From assembly GCA_900539095.1 (NCBI GenBank), contig UQAR01000026.1, positions 1-25,721 on the forward strand: a stretch of DNA of 25,721 bases. Direction: 5' to 3'. The notes under the pieces were generated by a model. The model had not been told where the DNA came from. It made no database searches and worked only from the letters and a program-made list of their open reading frames with translations. This stretch comes from an uncultured Ruminococcus sp. (GTDB lineage Bacteria; Bacillota; Clostridia; Oscillospirales; Ruminococcaceae). Both the position numbers and the translations under genes were made by a program. Of the stretch, positions 7,539 through 13,587 are shown piece after piece. How positions within the stretch are numbered: position 1 is the stretch's first letter; the number at the start of each line of letters is the position of its first letter.

Positions 7539-7742
7539 TTATTCTGCAAAGTGCTTGTTGAGCTTTTCAAGCATTTCCTCAACAGGAACGCCATGAACAG
7601 CACAAGCCTCTTCAAGAGTTTCGCCTCTTGACGCTGGGCAGAACAGACAGTGCATACCCATTTCCATAAAGTATGGTGCTGTATTTTCATCAGCGTCCAT
7701 GATATCGCCGATAATAGTATCCTTTGTAACTGTGAATGCCAT
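7539..7742 (-). CDS. DUF1858 domain protein (small redox-disulfide-like protein)
   Basis: This 67-aa protein is nearly all DUF1858, a small domain often associated with hybrid-cluster proteins and redox enzymes (TIGR03980-like). It has the typical start (ITKDTIIGDIM-like; here VTKDTIIGDIM) and a CLFC motif within GMHCLFCPASRGETLEEAC, giving a CxxC pair plus a third Cys. A redox or metal/cluster role is plausible but unproven. Translation starts with ATG behind a perfect AGGAGG. It has its own promoter (7801-7829) and is followed by a strong terminator, so it is mainly a single-gene transcript. Confidence 0.88.
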   Translation of the reverse strand: MAFTVTKDTIIGDIMDADENTAPYFMEMGMHCLFCPASRGETLEEACAVHGVPVEEMLEKLNKHFAE

Positions 7743-7775
7743 TTTATATTCCTCCTATCATGATAAGCCACGCAC

Positions 7776-7790
7776 CGCAAACGCTTTGCG
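7776..7790. promoter_or_regulatory. 15-bp palindrome at the 5' end of the DUF1858 transcript
   Basis: CGCAAACGCTTTGCG is a palindrome with CGCAAA arms. It lies a few bases downstream of the predicted start (near 7794) of the minus-strand promoter at 7801-7829. It could be a repressor site or a 5' stabilising hairpin. Confidence 0.45.
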
Positions 7791-7800
7791 TTATACCTAT

Positions 7801-7829
7801 ATTATAACCAATCCTGCGAAAAAAAGCAA
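7801..7829 (-). promoter_or_regulatory. Sigma-A promoter of the DUF1858 gene
   Basis: Minus-strand -35 TTGCTT (7824-7829) and -10 TATAAT (7801-7806) have 17-bp spacing. The -35 overlaps a weak A/T-rich hairpin (AAAAAG/CTTTTT) after the CDF gene stop, which may be that gene's only terminator. Confidence 0.7.
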
Positions 7830-7839
7830 GCCCTTTTTA

Positions 7840-9009
7840 TTATAATGTATCTCCCTTATCAACATTTATAACAGCGTTGTATCTTCCGTCAAATTCAATG
7901 AGTCGTTTTGCTATCTTCATTTTTACCTCGCTGTCTGAAAGTCTGAATCCAAAAGGCACTACCACGTCAAAAATAAGGTTTTCACGGTTTTCGCCCTTTG
8001 TCATTCTGAAATCGTGTATGCTAAGGCATTGGTCGATAGACTTCACAACATCTGTGACTATCTTTTTGGTTTCGATAGTTTCCTTGTCATGGTCTGCCAC
8101 AGGGTCCATGTGTATAGACACTGCACAGTGATACTTCTCTTTCATGTGGTCTTCAAGGGTATCTATAAGCTCGTGGGCTGCCATAAAGTCCATTTCACAT
8201 GGGACTTCTGCGTGGAATGATATAACAGTGCTGCCAACGCCGTAATCATGGACAAGCAGGTCGTGAACGCCGATTATCTCAGGAAAACTCATTGCAGTGT
8301 CAACGATATCCTGAACGAACTCTTTGTCAGGCTTTGAGCCTAAAAGCGGCGAAACACTGTCTTTGCAGGTCATAAAGCCTGAGCGGAAAATAAACAGTGC
8401 CACAAGCACGCCCATATAGCCGTCTATGTTTATTCCCGTAAGAGCCGAAAAAGCCATTGCAAGCATAACAGTACCGGTGGCTGCACAGTCTGAAAGGCTG
8501 TCAGCTGCCGAGGCGAAAAGCGAGGTGGAGTTTATCTTCTTGCCAAGCTTTCTGTAGAAATACCACATCCAAAGCTTGACAGCCACTGAGCAGCCAAGTA
8601 TCACAAAGGTCATTACCGAGAAAGCAAGCTTATCATGGGCGAAAATTTTCGTGAACGATGATTTTCCAAGCTCAATGCTCATCATCATTATAATAAAGGA
8701 TATGACAAGACCTGATATGTACTCCATTCTGCCGTGACCAAAGGGGTGGTCTTCGTCTGCGGCTTTGGCTGCCATTTTAAATCCCACCAGTGACATTATA
8801 GACGAGCCTGCGTCAGAAAGGTTGTTAAAAGCGTCCGCCATAACTGACACCGCACCTGAGATCAGTCCTGCGATAAGCTTTCCGAGAAAAAGCAGGATAT
8901 TGAGCACTATTCCGGTGCATGAACCAAGATAGCCGTATTTTTTACGGACATTCTTGTCTTTTATGTTATCTCTGTCTTTTATAAATAATCTTATAAGAAG
9001 TGCTGCCAT
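7840..9009 (-). CDS. Cation diffusion facilitator (CDF) metal exporter, possibly Mn-type
   Basis: This 389-aa CDF family protein exchanges divalent metal for protons across the membrane. About six membrane segments (from roughly residue 30 to 215) precede a cytoplasmic dimerisation domain (about 220-389), and the family signature DEDHPFGHGRMEY is at about 85-97. The transport-site residues are Asn62-xxx-Asp66 in the second membrane helix and Asp170-xxx-Asp174 in the fifth. Zn-type CDFs usually have His-xxx-Asp there; N/DxxxD is typical of Mn-type members (MntE/MneS), so manganese is the better guess. The C-terminal domain is longer than in FieF. Start ATG has AAGGGGAT upstream. The promoter region contains overlapping palindromes suggesting metal-responsive repression. 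Confidence 0.9.
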   Translation of the reverse strand: MAALLIRLFIKDRDNIKDKNVRKKYGYLGSCTGIVLNILLFLGKLIAGLISGAVSVMADAFNNLSDAGSSIMSLVGFKMAAKAADEDHPFGHGRMEYISGLVISFIIMMMSIELGKSSFTKIFAHDKLAFSVMTFVILGCSVAVKLWMWYFYRKLGKKINSTSLFASAADSLSDCAATGTVMLAMAFSALTGINIDGYMGVLVALFIFRSGFMTCKDSVSPLLGSKPDKEFVQDIVDTAMSFPEIIGVHDLLVHDYGVGSTVISFHAEVPCEMDFMAAHELIDTLEDHMKEKYHCAVSIHMDPVADHDKETIETKKIVTDVVKSIDQCLSIHDFRMTKGENRENLIFDVVVPFGFRLSDSEVKMKIAKRLIEFDGRYNAVINVDKGDTL

Positions 9010-9025
9010 ATGAATATCCCCTTTT

Positions 9026-9052
9026 GTTTACCAAAGTAAACTTATAAGTTTA
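9026..9052. promoter_or_regulatory. Overlapping palindromic operator at the CDF gene start point
   Basis: A 16-bp perfect palindrome, TAAACTTATAAGTTTA (9037-9052), overlaps a second inverted repeat, GTTTAC-caaa-GTAAAC (9026-9041). Both lie immediately downstream of the -10 of the CDF promoter, where a repressor would block initiation. A DtxR/MntR- or ArsR-type metal sensor would make sense, but no regulator gene is next to it. Confidence 0.55.
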
Positions 9053-9058
9053 TCTACT

Positions 9059-9086
9059 ATTATAACACATAATATTACAAAATCAA
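9059..9086 (-). promoter_or_regulatory. Sigma-A promoter of the CDF exporter
   Basis: Minus-strand -35 TTGATT (9081-9086) and -10 TATAAT (9059-9064) with a 16-bp spacer. Start point near 9052, at the edge of the palindromic operator. Confidence 0.7.
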
Positions 9087-9183
9087 GTGCAAATGCTTAT
9101 TTATATGGATATTCGCCGCAGCAGGCAATATGCAGCCATTTATTTTTCATTTTACATTACACAATAAAACTTTCTTTCCGCTA

Positions 9184-9212
9184 TTGAAAAATTTTGTGCA
9201 GTGTGCTATAAT
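9184..9212 (+). promoter_or_regulatory. Sigma-A promoter of the GH5 gene
   Basis: TTGAAA (9184-9189) and TATAAT (9207-9212) with 17-bp spacing. The predicted start is about 48 nt before the GH5 ATG, and AGAGG lies at 9251-9255. Confidence 0.75.
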
Positions 9213-9266
9213 AGTCATTAGCGTTAATCGTTTACATACGCAAAAAGAAAAGAGGTTATATAAAAA

Positions 9267-10544
9267 ATGAGAAAATTCATATCGAGAGTTGCGGCTCTGC
9301 TGCTGGCAGGAGTTATGACAGCGGCTGTGGCAGGCTGCGGAAAAAACTCCGACAGCGAGGCAAAAGACACAGCAAAAAAATGGACTGAGCTTGACCAGAA
9401 TCAGATAACAGAGGCTATGGGTCTTGGCTGGAACTTAGGAAATCAGCTGGAGGCGTCAAGCGGTGGGCTGCCAAGTGAAACTTGCTGGGGCAACCCTGAG
9501 GTAACAAAGGAGCTTATCGACACTGTCAAGGCTCAGGGCTTTAAGACCGTGAGAATACCTGTTTCTTATCTTGACATGATAGGCGACGGCCCTGACTACA
9601 AGATAGACACTGACTGGCTGGACAGAGTTCAGGAAGTCGTTGACTATGTTGTTGACAACGATATGTTCGCTATAGTGAATATGCACGGCGACGGATATTA
9701 CACAGTTGACCACGCTTGGCTGCTTTGTTCTGAGGACGATGACAAGCAGACCGAGATAAAGGACAAATACGGCAAGGTTTGGACGCAGATAGCAGACCGT
9801 TTCAAGGACTATGACCAGCACCTTATTTTCGAGTCCATGAACGAGGAGTTCAACAATGACTACGGCAAGCCTGACGCCAATGCTTATGAAAACATCAACG
9901 CATACAATCAGATATTCGTTGACTCAGTAAGAGCAACAGGTTCAAACAATGAAAAACGCTGGCTGCTGCTCCCAGGCTGGAACACAAATATCGATTATAC
10001 AGCAGGTGATGAATACAACTTCAAGATACCGACTGACAACGGCTGCAAGGCTGATGGCAAGCGTATCATGATATCAGTTCACTACTACGACCCATTTAAC
10101 TTCACCATTGATGAGAACAAGACCGCAAAAACTCAGTGGGGCAAATATGCGGTAAAGAATTATGACAACTGGGGTCAGGAGGATTATGTTGACAGCCAAA
10201 TGGCACTTCTTAACGAAAAGTTCGTAAGTCAGGGCTACCCTGTTGTTATCGGCGAGTTCGGTGCACAGGACAAGACAGAAAAGTTTGCAGACTACAATGA
10301 GTTCAGACGCTACTGGTCTGAATATCTTATCAAGGCAGCAAAGAAAAACGGCGTTGTTTGTGTATACTGGGACAACGGCTACAACGGCAACAAGGGCTTT
10401 GGCATCATAAACAGATTTGACTACACTATCACACAGCCTGACCTTATCGCAGGCATGATGAGAGCGATAAACTCAACTGACGATTACGAGATACCTTCAC
10501 CGGCAGGCTACACAGAAGTCAGAAAGAGTGCAAAGGCGTCATAA
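9267..10544 (+). CDS. GH5 family glycoside hydrolase (endoglucanase-type), lipoprotein
   Basis: This 425-aa secreted beta-glycanase is attached as a lipoprotein. A basic N-terminus, hydrophobic run and lipobox VAGC (Cys24) are followed by a short linker and one GH5 TIM barrel. Visible motifs are GLGWNLGN (52-59), ETCWGNP (71-77), VRIPVSY (95-101), NMH (His140), acid/base Glu193 in FESMNEE, HYYDPF (272-277) and nucleophile Glu330 in VVIGEFG. The ETxWGNP and N-E / GEFG pattern resembles endoglucanase/xyloglucanase subfamilies such as GH5_4; the subfamily is a guess. No carbohydrate-binding or dockerin domain is present, so it is probably cell-surface rather than cellulosomal and acts on short or soluble beta-glucans. 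It has its own promoter and terminator, and converges on the sulfur operon. Confidence 0.92.
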   Translation: MRKFISRVAALLLAGVMTAAVAGCGKNSDSEAKDTAKKWTELDQNQITEAMGLGWNLGNQLEASSGGLPSETCWGNPEVTKELIDTVKAQGFKTVRIPVSYLDMIGDGPDYKIDTDWLDRVQEVVDYVVDNDMFAIVNMHGDGYYTVDHAWLLCSEDDDKQTEIKDKYGKVWTQIADRFKDYDQHLIFESMNEEFNNDYGKPDANAYENINAYNQIFVDSVRATGSNNEKRWLLLPGWNTNIDYTAGDEYNFKIPTDNGCKADGKRIMISVHYYDPFNFTIDENKTAKTQWGKYAVKNYDNWGQEDYVDSQMALLNEKFVSQGYPVVIGEFGAQDKTEKFADYNEFRRYWSEYLIKAAKKNGVVCVYWDNGYNGNKGFGIINRFDYTITQPDLIAGMMRAINSTDDYEIPSPAGYTEVRKSAKAS

Positions 10545-10573
10545 GTTTTTCACACGCAAATATGCTGATACAT

Positions 10574-10601
10574 TTGCAGGGGCGAACAACGTTCGCCCGT
10601 T
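10574..10601 (-). repeat. Palindromic intergenic repeat, copy 1 (inverted)
   Basis: GGGGCGAAC-AAC-GTTCGCCC. In reverse complement it reads GGGCGAACGTTGTTCGCCCC followed by TGC, matching the copies at 10687 and 25434. It lies just after the GH5 stop. Confidence 0.65.
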
Positions 10602-10622
10602 TGATCTGCATGATGAAATAAT

Positions 10623-10653
10623 AAAAGCAGTACCTTTTTGGGTACTGCTTTTT
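10623..10653. terminator. Bidirectional terminator between GH5 and the sulfur operon
   Basis: A perfect 12-bp stem (AAAAGCAGTACC / GGTACTGCTTTT) with a six-base loop, with T-rich tails in both directions. It serves the convergent GH5 gene (+) and the JAMM-ended operon (-). Confidence 0.88.
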
Positions 10654-10686
10654 GTTTGTGTCTTACGAAACGAGAGGGGGCAAATT

Positions 10687-10711
10687 GCGGGCGAACGCTG
10701 TTCGCCCCTAC
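10687..10711 (+). repeat. Palindromic intergenic repeat, copy 2
   Basis: GGGCGAAC-GCT-GTTCGCCCC followed by TAC and preceded by TGC. It lies 7 bp beyond the stop of the JAMM gene. With copy 1 it brackets the bidirectional terminator in inverted orientation. Confidence 0.7.
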
Positions 10712-10717
10712 TTTTTG

Positions 10718-11128
10718 CTATTCTATCACAAGTTCCTCTTTTGTGGAATCTGTTCCCTCGATATGGAAAGAATTGAGCACAGGCTCATCTCTGTTCATAA
10801 GGGAAAGTATCATATAGCTTGCGGTCTTGTCATAAGCAAGCCTTTTGTCCTCATCAGAAGGGCGTGAAGGGGACTCAGGGTGTGAGTGCCAGTTGCCCAG
10901 AGGAACAAGTCCCTCTGCTCTCATGTCCTTGATAGCAGCAAGCTGCTCCTTAGGGTCAAGAGAAAAATGCTCGTTTGAATGGTCTATGTTCGTGAGAAGA
11001 TAGACCTTTTTTATTATCTTGTCACTGCCCTCTTTTACTCCGCCGATAAGTCCGCAAGCCTCATTCGGCAGCTCGCTTTCAGCGTGGTGCAGTATCTTTT
11101 CATAATCGCTTTTGCTGAGTTTTATCAT
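10718..11128 (-). CDS. JAMM/MPN+ metalloprotease of the Mec/QbsD/HcyD type
   Basis: This 136-aa stand-alone JAMM zinc peptidase (M67 family) has the full motif: Glu23 in PNEACG, His81-Ser-His83-Pro, then x7, Ser91, xx, Asp94. Bacterial members next to ThiS-like carriers either trim residues after the carrier's di-glycine (QbsD, HcyD) or release cysteine from a carrier adduct (Mec with CysO). Here the neighbouring carrier ends in GGG plus one Gln, so exposing the C-terminal glycine is the likely job. The start overlaps the ThiF-like stop by 4 nt (ATGA), the last of a chain of couplings. It is the final gene of the operon, followed by a palindromic repeat and the bidirectional terminator. Confidence 0.9.
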   Translation of the reverse strand: MIKLSKSDYEKILHHAESELPNEACGLIGGVKEGSDKIIKKVYLLTNIDHSNEHFSLDPKEQLAAIKDMRAEGLVPLGNWHSHPESPSRPSDEDKRLAYDKTASYMILSLMNRDEPVLNSFHIEGTDSTKEELVIE

Positions 11129-11937
11129 AAATGTACACCGTCACATTCTGCCTGTTCATAGTCGATAAGCTCTGTGATAGTAGGGTGCTCACCGCATACT
11201 GCACAGCCCTTTGTATCATGAGGGAGCTTTACCTTTCTGAACTCCATTTTAAGTGCGTCATAAGTAAGCAGATAACCTGTTAGAAGGTCGCCTACGCCAA
11301 GGATATACTTGACTGCCTCCATTGCCTGCAAACTTCCGATAACGCCGCCCATTGCACCTATAACGCCTGCCTGCTTGCAAGTAGGAACAGCGTCCTTCGG
11401 AGGTGGGTTCTTGAATACGCATCTATAGCATGGTCCCTGACCGGGAACATAGGTCATGAGCTGACCTTTGAATCTGATGATACCGGCGTGTGAAAATGGC
11501 TTTTTAGCCATTACGCAGGCGTCATTGATAAGAAACTTTGCCGGGAAATTGTCAGTGCCGTCGATAACGAAATCATAGTCCTTGATGATATCCATGATGT
11601 TCTCGCTGTCGATAAAGGTGCGGTATGTATTTACCTTGACGTCGGGGTTGATAGCCTCCATTGTTTCCTTTGCGGAAAGAACCTTTGCCTTGCCAACGTC
11701 CTGTGTTGTGTGGATTATCTGTCTTTGCAGATTTGAGAGATCTACCTCATCTGCGTCTGCAATGCCGATAGTACCAACGCCTGCTGCGGCAAGATACATA
11801 GCGGCAGGTGCACCAAGTCCGCCTGCACCGATTATAAGTACCTTTGCATTAAGGAGCTTTTTCTGTCCCTTTGCTCCCACTTCTTTAAGAATGATATGGC
11901 GTGAATAACGCTCAAGCTGTTCGTCTGTGAATGCCAT
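11125..11937 (-). CDS. ThiF/MoeB/HesA-family adenylyltransferase for the sulfur carrier
   Basis: This 270-aa E1-like enzyme adenylates the C-terminal glycine of a ThiS/MoaD-type carrier so that sulfur can displace AMP and form a thiocarboxylate. The nucleotide loop GAGGLGAP (37-44), DxDxVxLSNLQRQ (61-73) and DGTDNFPAKFLINDAC (126-141) are canonical. Two Cys pairs (170/173 and 245/248) should bind structural zinc, and Cys187 in PTCKQAG is at the usual catalytic-Cys position. There is no rhodanese domain, so sulfur must come from another source in the operon. The start overlaps the carrier stop by one base (TAATG). MoeB or ThiF proper are alternatives, but no molybdopterin or thiamine genes are nearby. 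Confidence 0.93.
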   Translation of the reverse strand: MAFTDEQLERYSRHIILKEVGAKGQKKLLNAKVLIIGAGGLGAPAAMYLAAAGVGTIGIADADEVDLSNLQRQIIHTTQDVGKAKVLSAKETMEAINPDVKVNTYRTFIDSENIMDIIKDYDFVIDGTDNFPAKFLINDACVMAKKPFSHAGIIRFKGQLMTYVPGQGPCYRCVFKNPPPKDAVPTCKQAGVIGAMGGVIGSLQAMEAVKYILGVGDLLTGYLLTYDALKMEFRKVKLPHDTKGCAVCGEHPTITELIDYEQAECDGVHL

Positions 11938-12143
11938 TACTGTCCGCCTCCCATGAAGTAAAGAAATTCTACAACGTCGCCGTCTTTGAGAACTGTGCTC
12001 TCAAAAGCTCCGCTCTCTACAAACTCATCGTTGATAGTTACTGTAACATACTGTGGTGTTTCAACGTTCTCGTCGATAACGAGCTGTGCCACTGTAAGAC
12101 CCTCTGCAACTTCCTTTTTATTGCCTGCTACTGTGATAGTCAT
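11937..12143 (-). CDS. ThiS/MoaD-like sulfur carrier with capped C-terminus (GGGQ)
   Basis: This 68-aa beta-grasp carrier has a ThiS-like N-terminus (MTITVAGNKKEV), a VTVTINDEFV strand and a conserved LKDGDVVEFL near the end. The C-terminus is FMGGGQ: three glycines plus an extra glutamine after the usual Gly-Gly. A carrier can be adenylated only with a free terminal glycine, so the Gln must be removed first, presumably by the JAMM protease two genes downstream. Comparable capped carriers are Pseudomonas QbsE and Wolinella HcyS. AAGGAGAAA precedes the ATG, 13 bp after the thioredoxin stop. Thiamine ThiS is less likely, because no thi gene is present. Confidence 0.88.
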   Translation of the reverse strand: MTITVAGNKKEVAEGLTVAQLVIDENVETPQYVTVTINDEFVESGAFESTVLKDGDVVEFLYFMGGGQ

Positions 12144-12156
12144 GATACATTTCTCC

Positions 12157-12474
12157 TTAATCTATAGAATTTATCGTTTCGGTGAGCTGTGCTTTTTTTA
12201 CCGCTCCCGTAAGTCTTGCTTTTTCTGCTCCGTCCTTGAAGAACACAAGTGTCGGAACTCTTGTGACGTTATATTTCTGAGCAGTTTCCCCGTCAAAGTT
12301 GATGTTGAGTTTCACAAGCTTTATGCCCTCAGGGTTCTCCTCCTCAGTTTCCGCAAGGAGCGGTGACATTCGCTTGCATGGAACACAGGAATCTGAATAG
12401 AAATCTGCGATCACAAGCTTTCCAGCCTCGTTTATCTCGCTCTCAAACGTATCCTTATTTGCTCTTACTGACAT
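12157..12474 (-). CDS. Thioredoxin-family protein with CVPC active site
   Basis: This 105-aa single thioredoxin domain has active site Cys30-Val-Pro-Cys33 (DSCVPCKRMSP) rather than WCGPC, and a cis-Pro segment RVPTLVFF. The Trp before the first Cys is replaced by Ser, so its redox potential or partner range may differ from housekeeping thioredoxin. Its start codon overlaps the TusA stop by one base (TAATG). Position inside the sulfur operon, with a thioredoxin reductase gene about 3 kb away in the divergent arm, suggests it handles persulfide or disulfide intermediates of TusA, the carrier or the reductase. Confidence 0.9.
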   Translation of the reverse strand: MSVRANKDTFESEINEAGKLVIADFYSDSCVPCKRMSPLLAETEEENPEGIKLVKLNINFDGETAQKYNVTRVPTLVFFKDGAEKARLTGAVKKAQLTETINSID

Positions 12475-12719
12475 TAATCTCCCACCTTCTGCACGATAAG
12501 GTCATAAGTGCCGTCCTCATTATCGATGAGTTTCAATATCTTGTGACCCTCTTCCTTTATACTTCTCGGAACGTTCTGAACAGGCTCGCCGTCATTCATT
12601 CTTATGGAAAGTATCTGTCCGTCGTCAAGCTCCTCGAGAGCTACCTTTGCCTTAACGAATGTTGTCGGGCAAACCACTGTGGTGATATCCACTGTATCGT
12701 CTATTTTAAAATCAGCCAT
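12474..12719 (-). CDS. TusA-family sulfurtransferase (small sulfur carrier)
   Basis: This 81-aa protein of the TusA/SirA/YedF fold carries sulfur as a persulfide on Cys17 in the signature VVCPTTFVKAK. The DDGQILSIRMNDGEPVQNVPRSI segment is typical. The ATG at 12719 is chosen because GGAGG lies directly upstream and the TusA fold starts there; an in-frame extension further upstream would lie in the reductase gene. The first codons overlap the sulfite reductase end by 8 nt, and the stop overlaps the thioredoxin start. In this context it could deliver sulfide or persulfide sulfur to the activated ThiS-like carrier. Confidence 0.9.
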   Translation of the reverse strand: MADFKIDDTVDITTVVCPTTFVKAKVALEELDDGQILSIRMNDGEPVQNVPRSIKEEGHKILKLIDNEDGTYDLIVQKVGD

Positions 12720-13575
12720 TGTTATAAACCTCCAGTATAGTATTTGTAAATTTCTCTCTGCCCACTCTGTCGATAGTGAACTTGAATCTCTCGCCTGCGT
12801 TTGCGTTATCGTCAAAGAACTGTATCGCTGCGTCACATATCTTCATAAGAGTTTCCTTATCCTCGATAAATGGGATAACAGTTTCGCCCTTGTTGATATG
12901 GTTGCCGAAAAGTCCGCCGAATGAAACTATATAGCCGTGGATAGTATCCCACGCCTCTGTTGGACAGGATTTAAAGCAGCGTCCGCAGAAGTTGCACTTT
13001 TCTTTGTCAAGGACTATCTTTCCGTTCTCCATTGTCAATGCACCCTGACGGCAAGCCTTTACGCACACGCCGCAGCCTATGCAGTCAGCCTCACGCCATT
13101 CTACCTTTATGCCGCCTTTTATACCAACGTCATTTTCTTCTGATTTAAGGCAGTTGTTCTGACAGCCGGTGATACCGAACTTGAACTTATGAGGCAGTTC
13201 TCTTGCGAAATATCTTTCATCAAGTTCCTTTGCCAGTGCGTATGTATCTATACAGCCGCTTGGACAGACAGCAGCTCCCTGACAGGCTGTGATAGTTCTT
13301 ACTCTCGGTCCGCACACGCCCGGTTCTGTGTCGCCCTTTGCAAGTGCCGCTTTTACCTCGTCGATATCGTCAAGCTTTATAAAAGGTATCTCGACGCTCT
13401 GACGTGAAGTGAGGTGCACATAGCCCTCGCCGTATTTATCTGACACCTCAGCTATCGTTGCAAGCTGTTTTGCCGTAAGGTTTCCGCCCACAACTCTCAG
13501 TCTGAGAGAAAAGTTATTTTTCTGTTTCTGACGCATAAAGCCGCCTTTTTTCAGTGTTGCGTAATCAACTGCCAT
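12712..13575 (-). CDS. Small siroheme sulfite reductase with ferredoxin domain (AsrC-like)
   Basis: This 287-aa nitrite/sulfite reductase-type hemoprotein would reduce sulfite to sulfide with six electrons. Siroheme-[4Fe-4S] ligands are visible as Cys98-x5-Cys104 (TACQGAAVC) and Cys138-x3-Cys142 (GCQNNC). Two inserted [4Fe-4S] ferredoxin motifs follow, CIGCGVCVKAC (165-175) and CNFCGRCFKSC (194-204). The layout matches the catalytic subunit of anaerobic sulfite reductase (AsrC), but it is short and no AsrA/AsrB electron-transfer subunits are adjacent; ferredoxin is a likely donor. AGGAGG for this gene overlaps the MetY stop (TAGGAGG). It probably supplies sulfide for carrier thiocarboxylation. 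Dissimilatory use is unlikely, with no DsrAB or sat/apr genes here. Confidence 0.9.
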   Translation of the reverse strand: MAVDYATLKKGGFMRQKQKNNFSLRLRVVGGNLTAKQLATIAEVSDKYGEGYVHLTSRQSVEIPFIKLDDIDEVKAALAKGDTEPGVCGPRVRTITACQGAAVCPSGCIDTYALAKELDERYFARELPHKFKFGITGCQNNCLKSEENDVGIKGGIKVEWREADCIGCGVCVKACRQGALTMENGKIVLDKEKCNFCGRCFKSCPTEAWDTIHGYIVSFGGLFGNHINKGETVIPFIEDKETLMKICDAAIQFFDDNANAGERFKFTIDRVGREKFTNTILEVYNNG

Positions 13576-13587
13576 AGTGAATTCCTC

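Noticed and set aside
9220..9240. LacI/CcpA-like operator before the GH5 gene
   Set aside because: Only one half (CGTTTAC) matches; the other half does not complete a palindrome.
12720..12836. N-terminal extension of TusA
   Set aside because: It is the sulfite reductase gene in another frame; GGAGG lies before the ATG at 12719.
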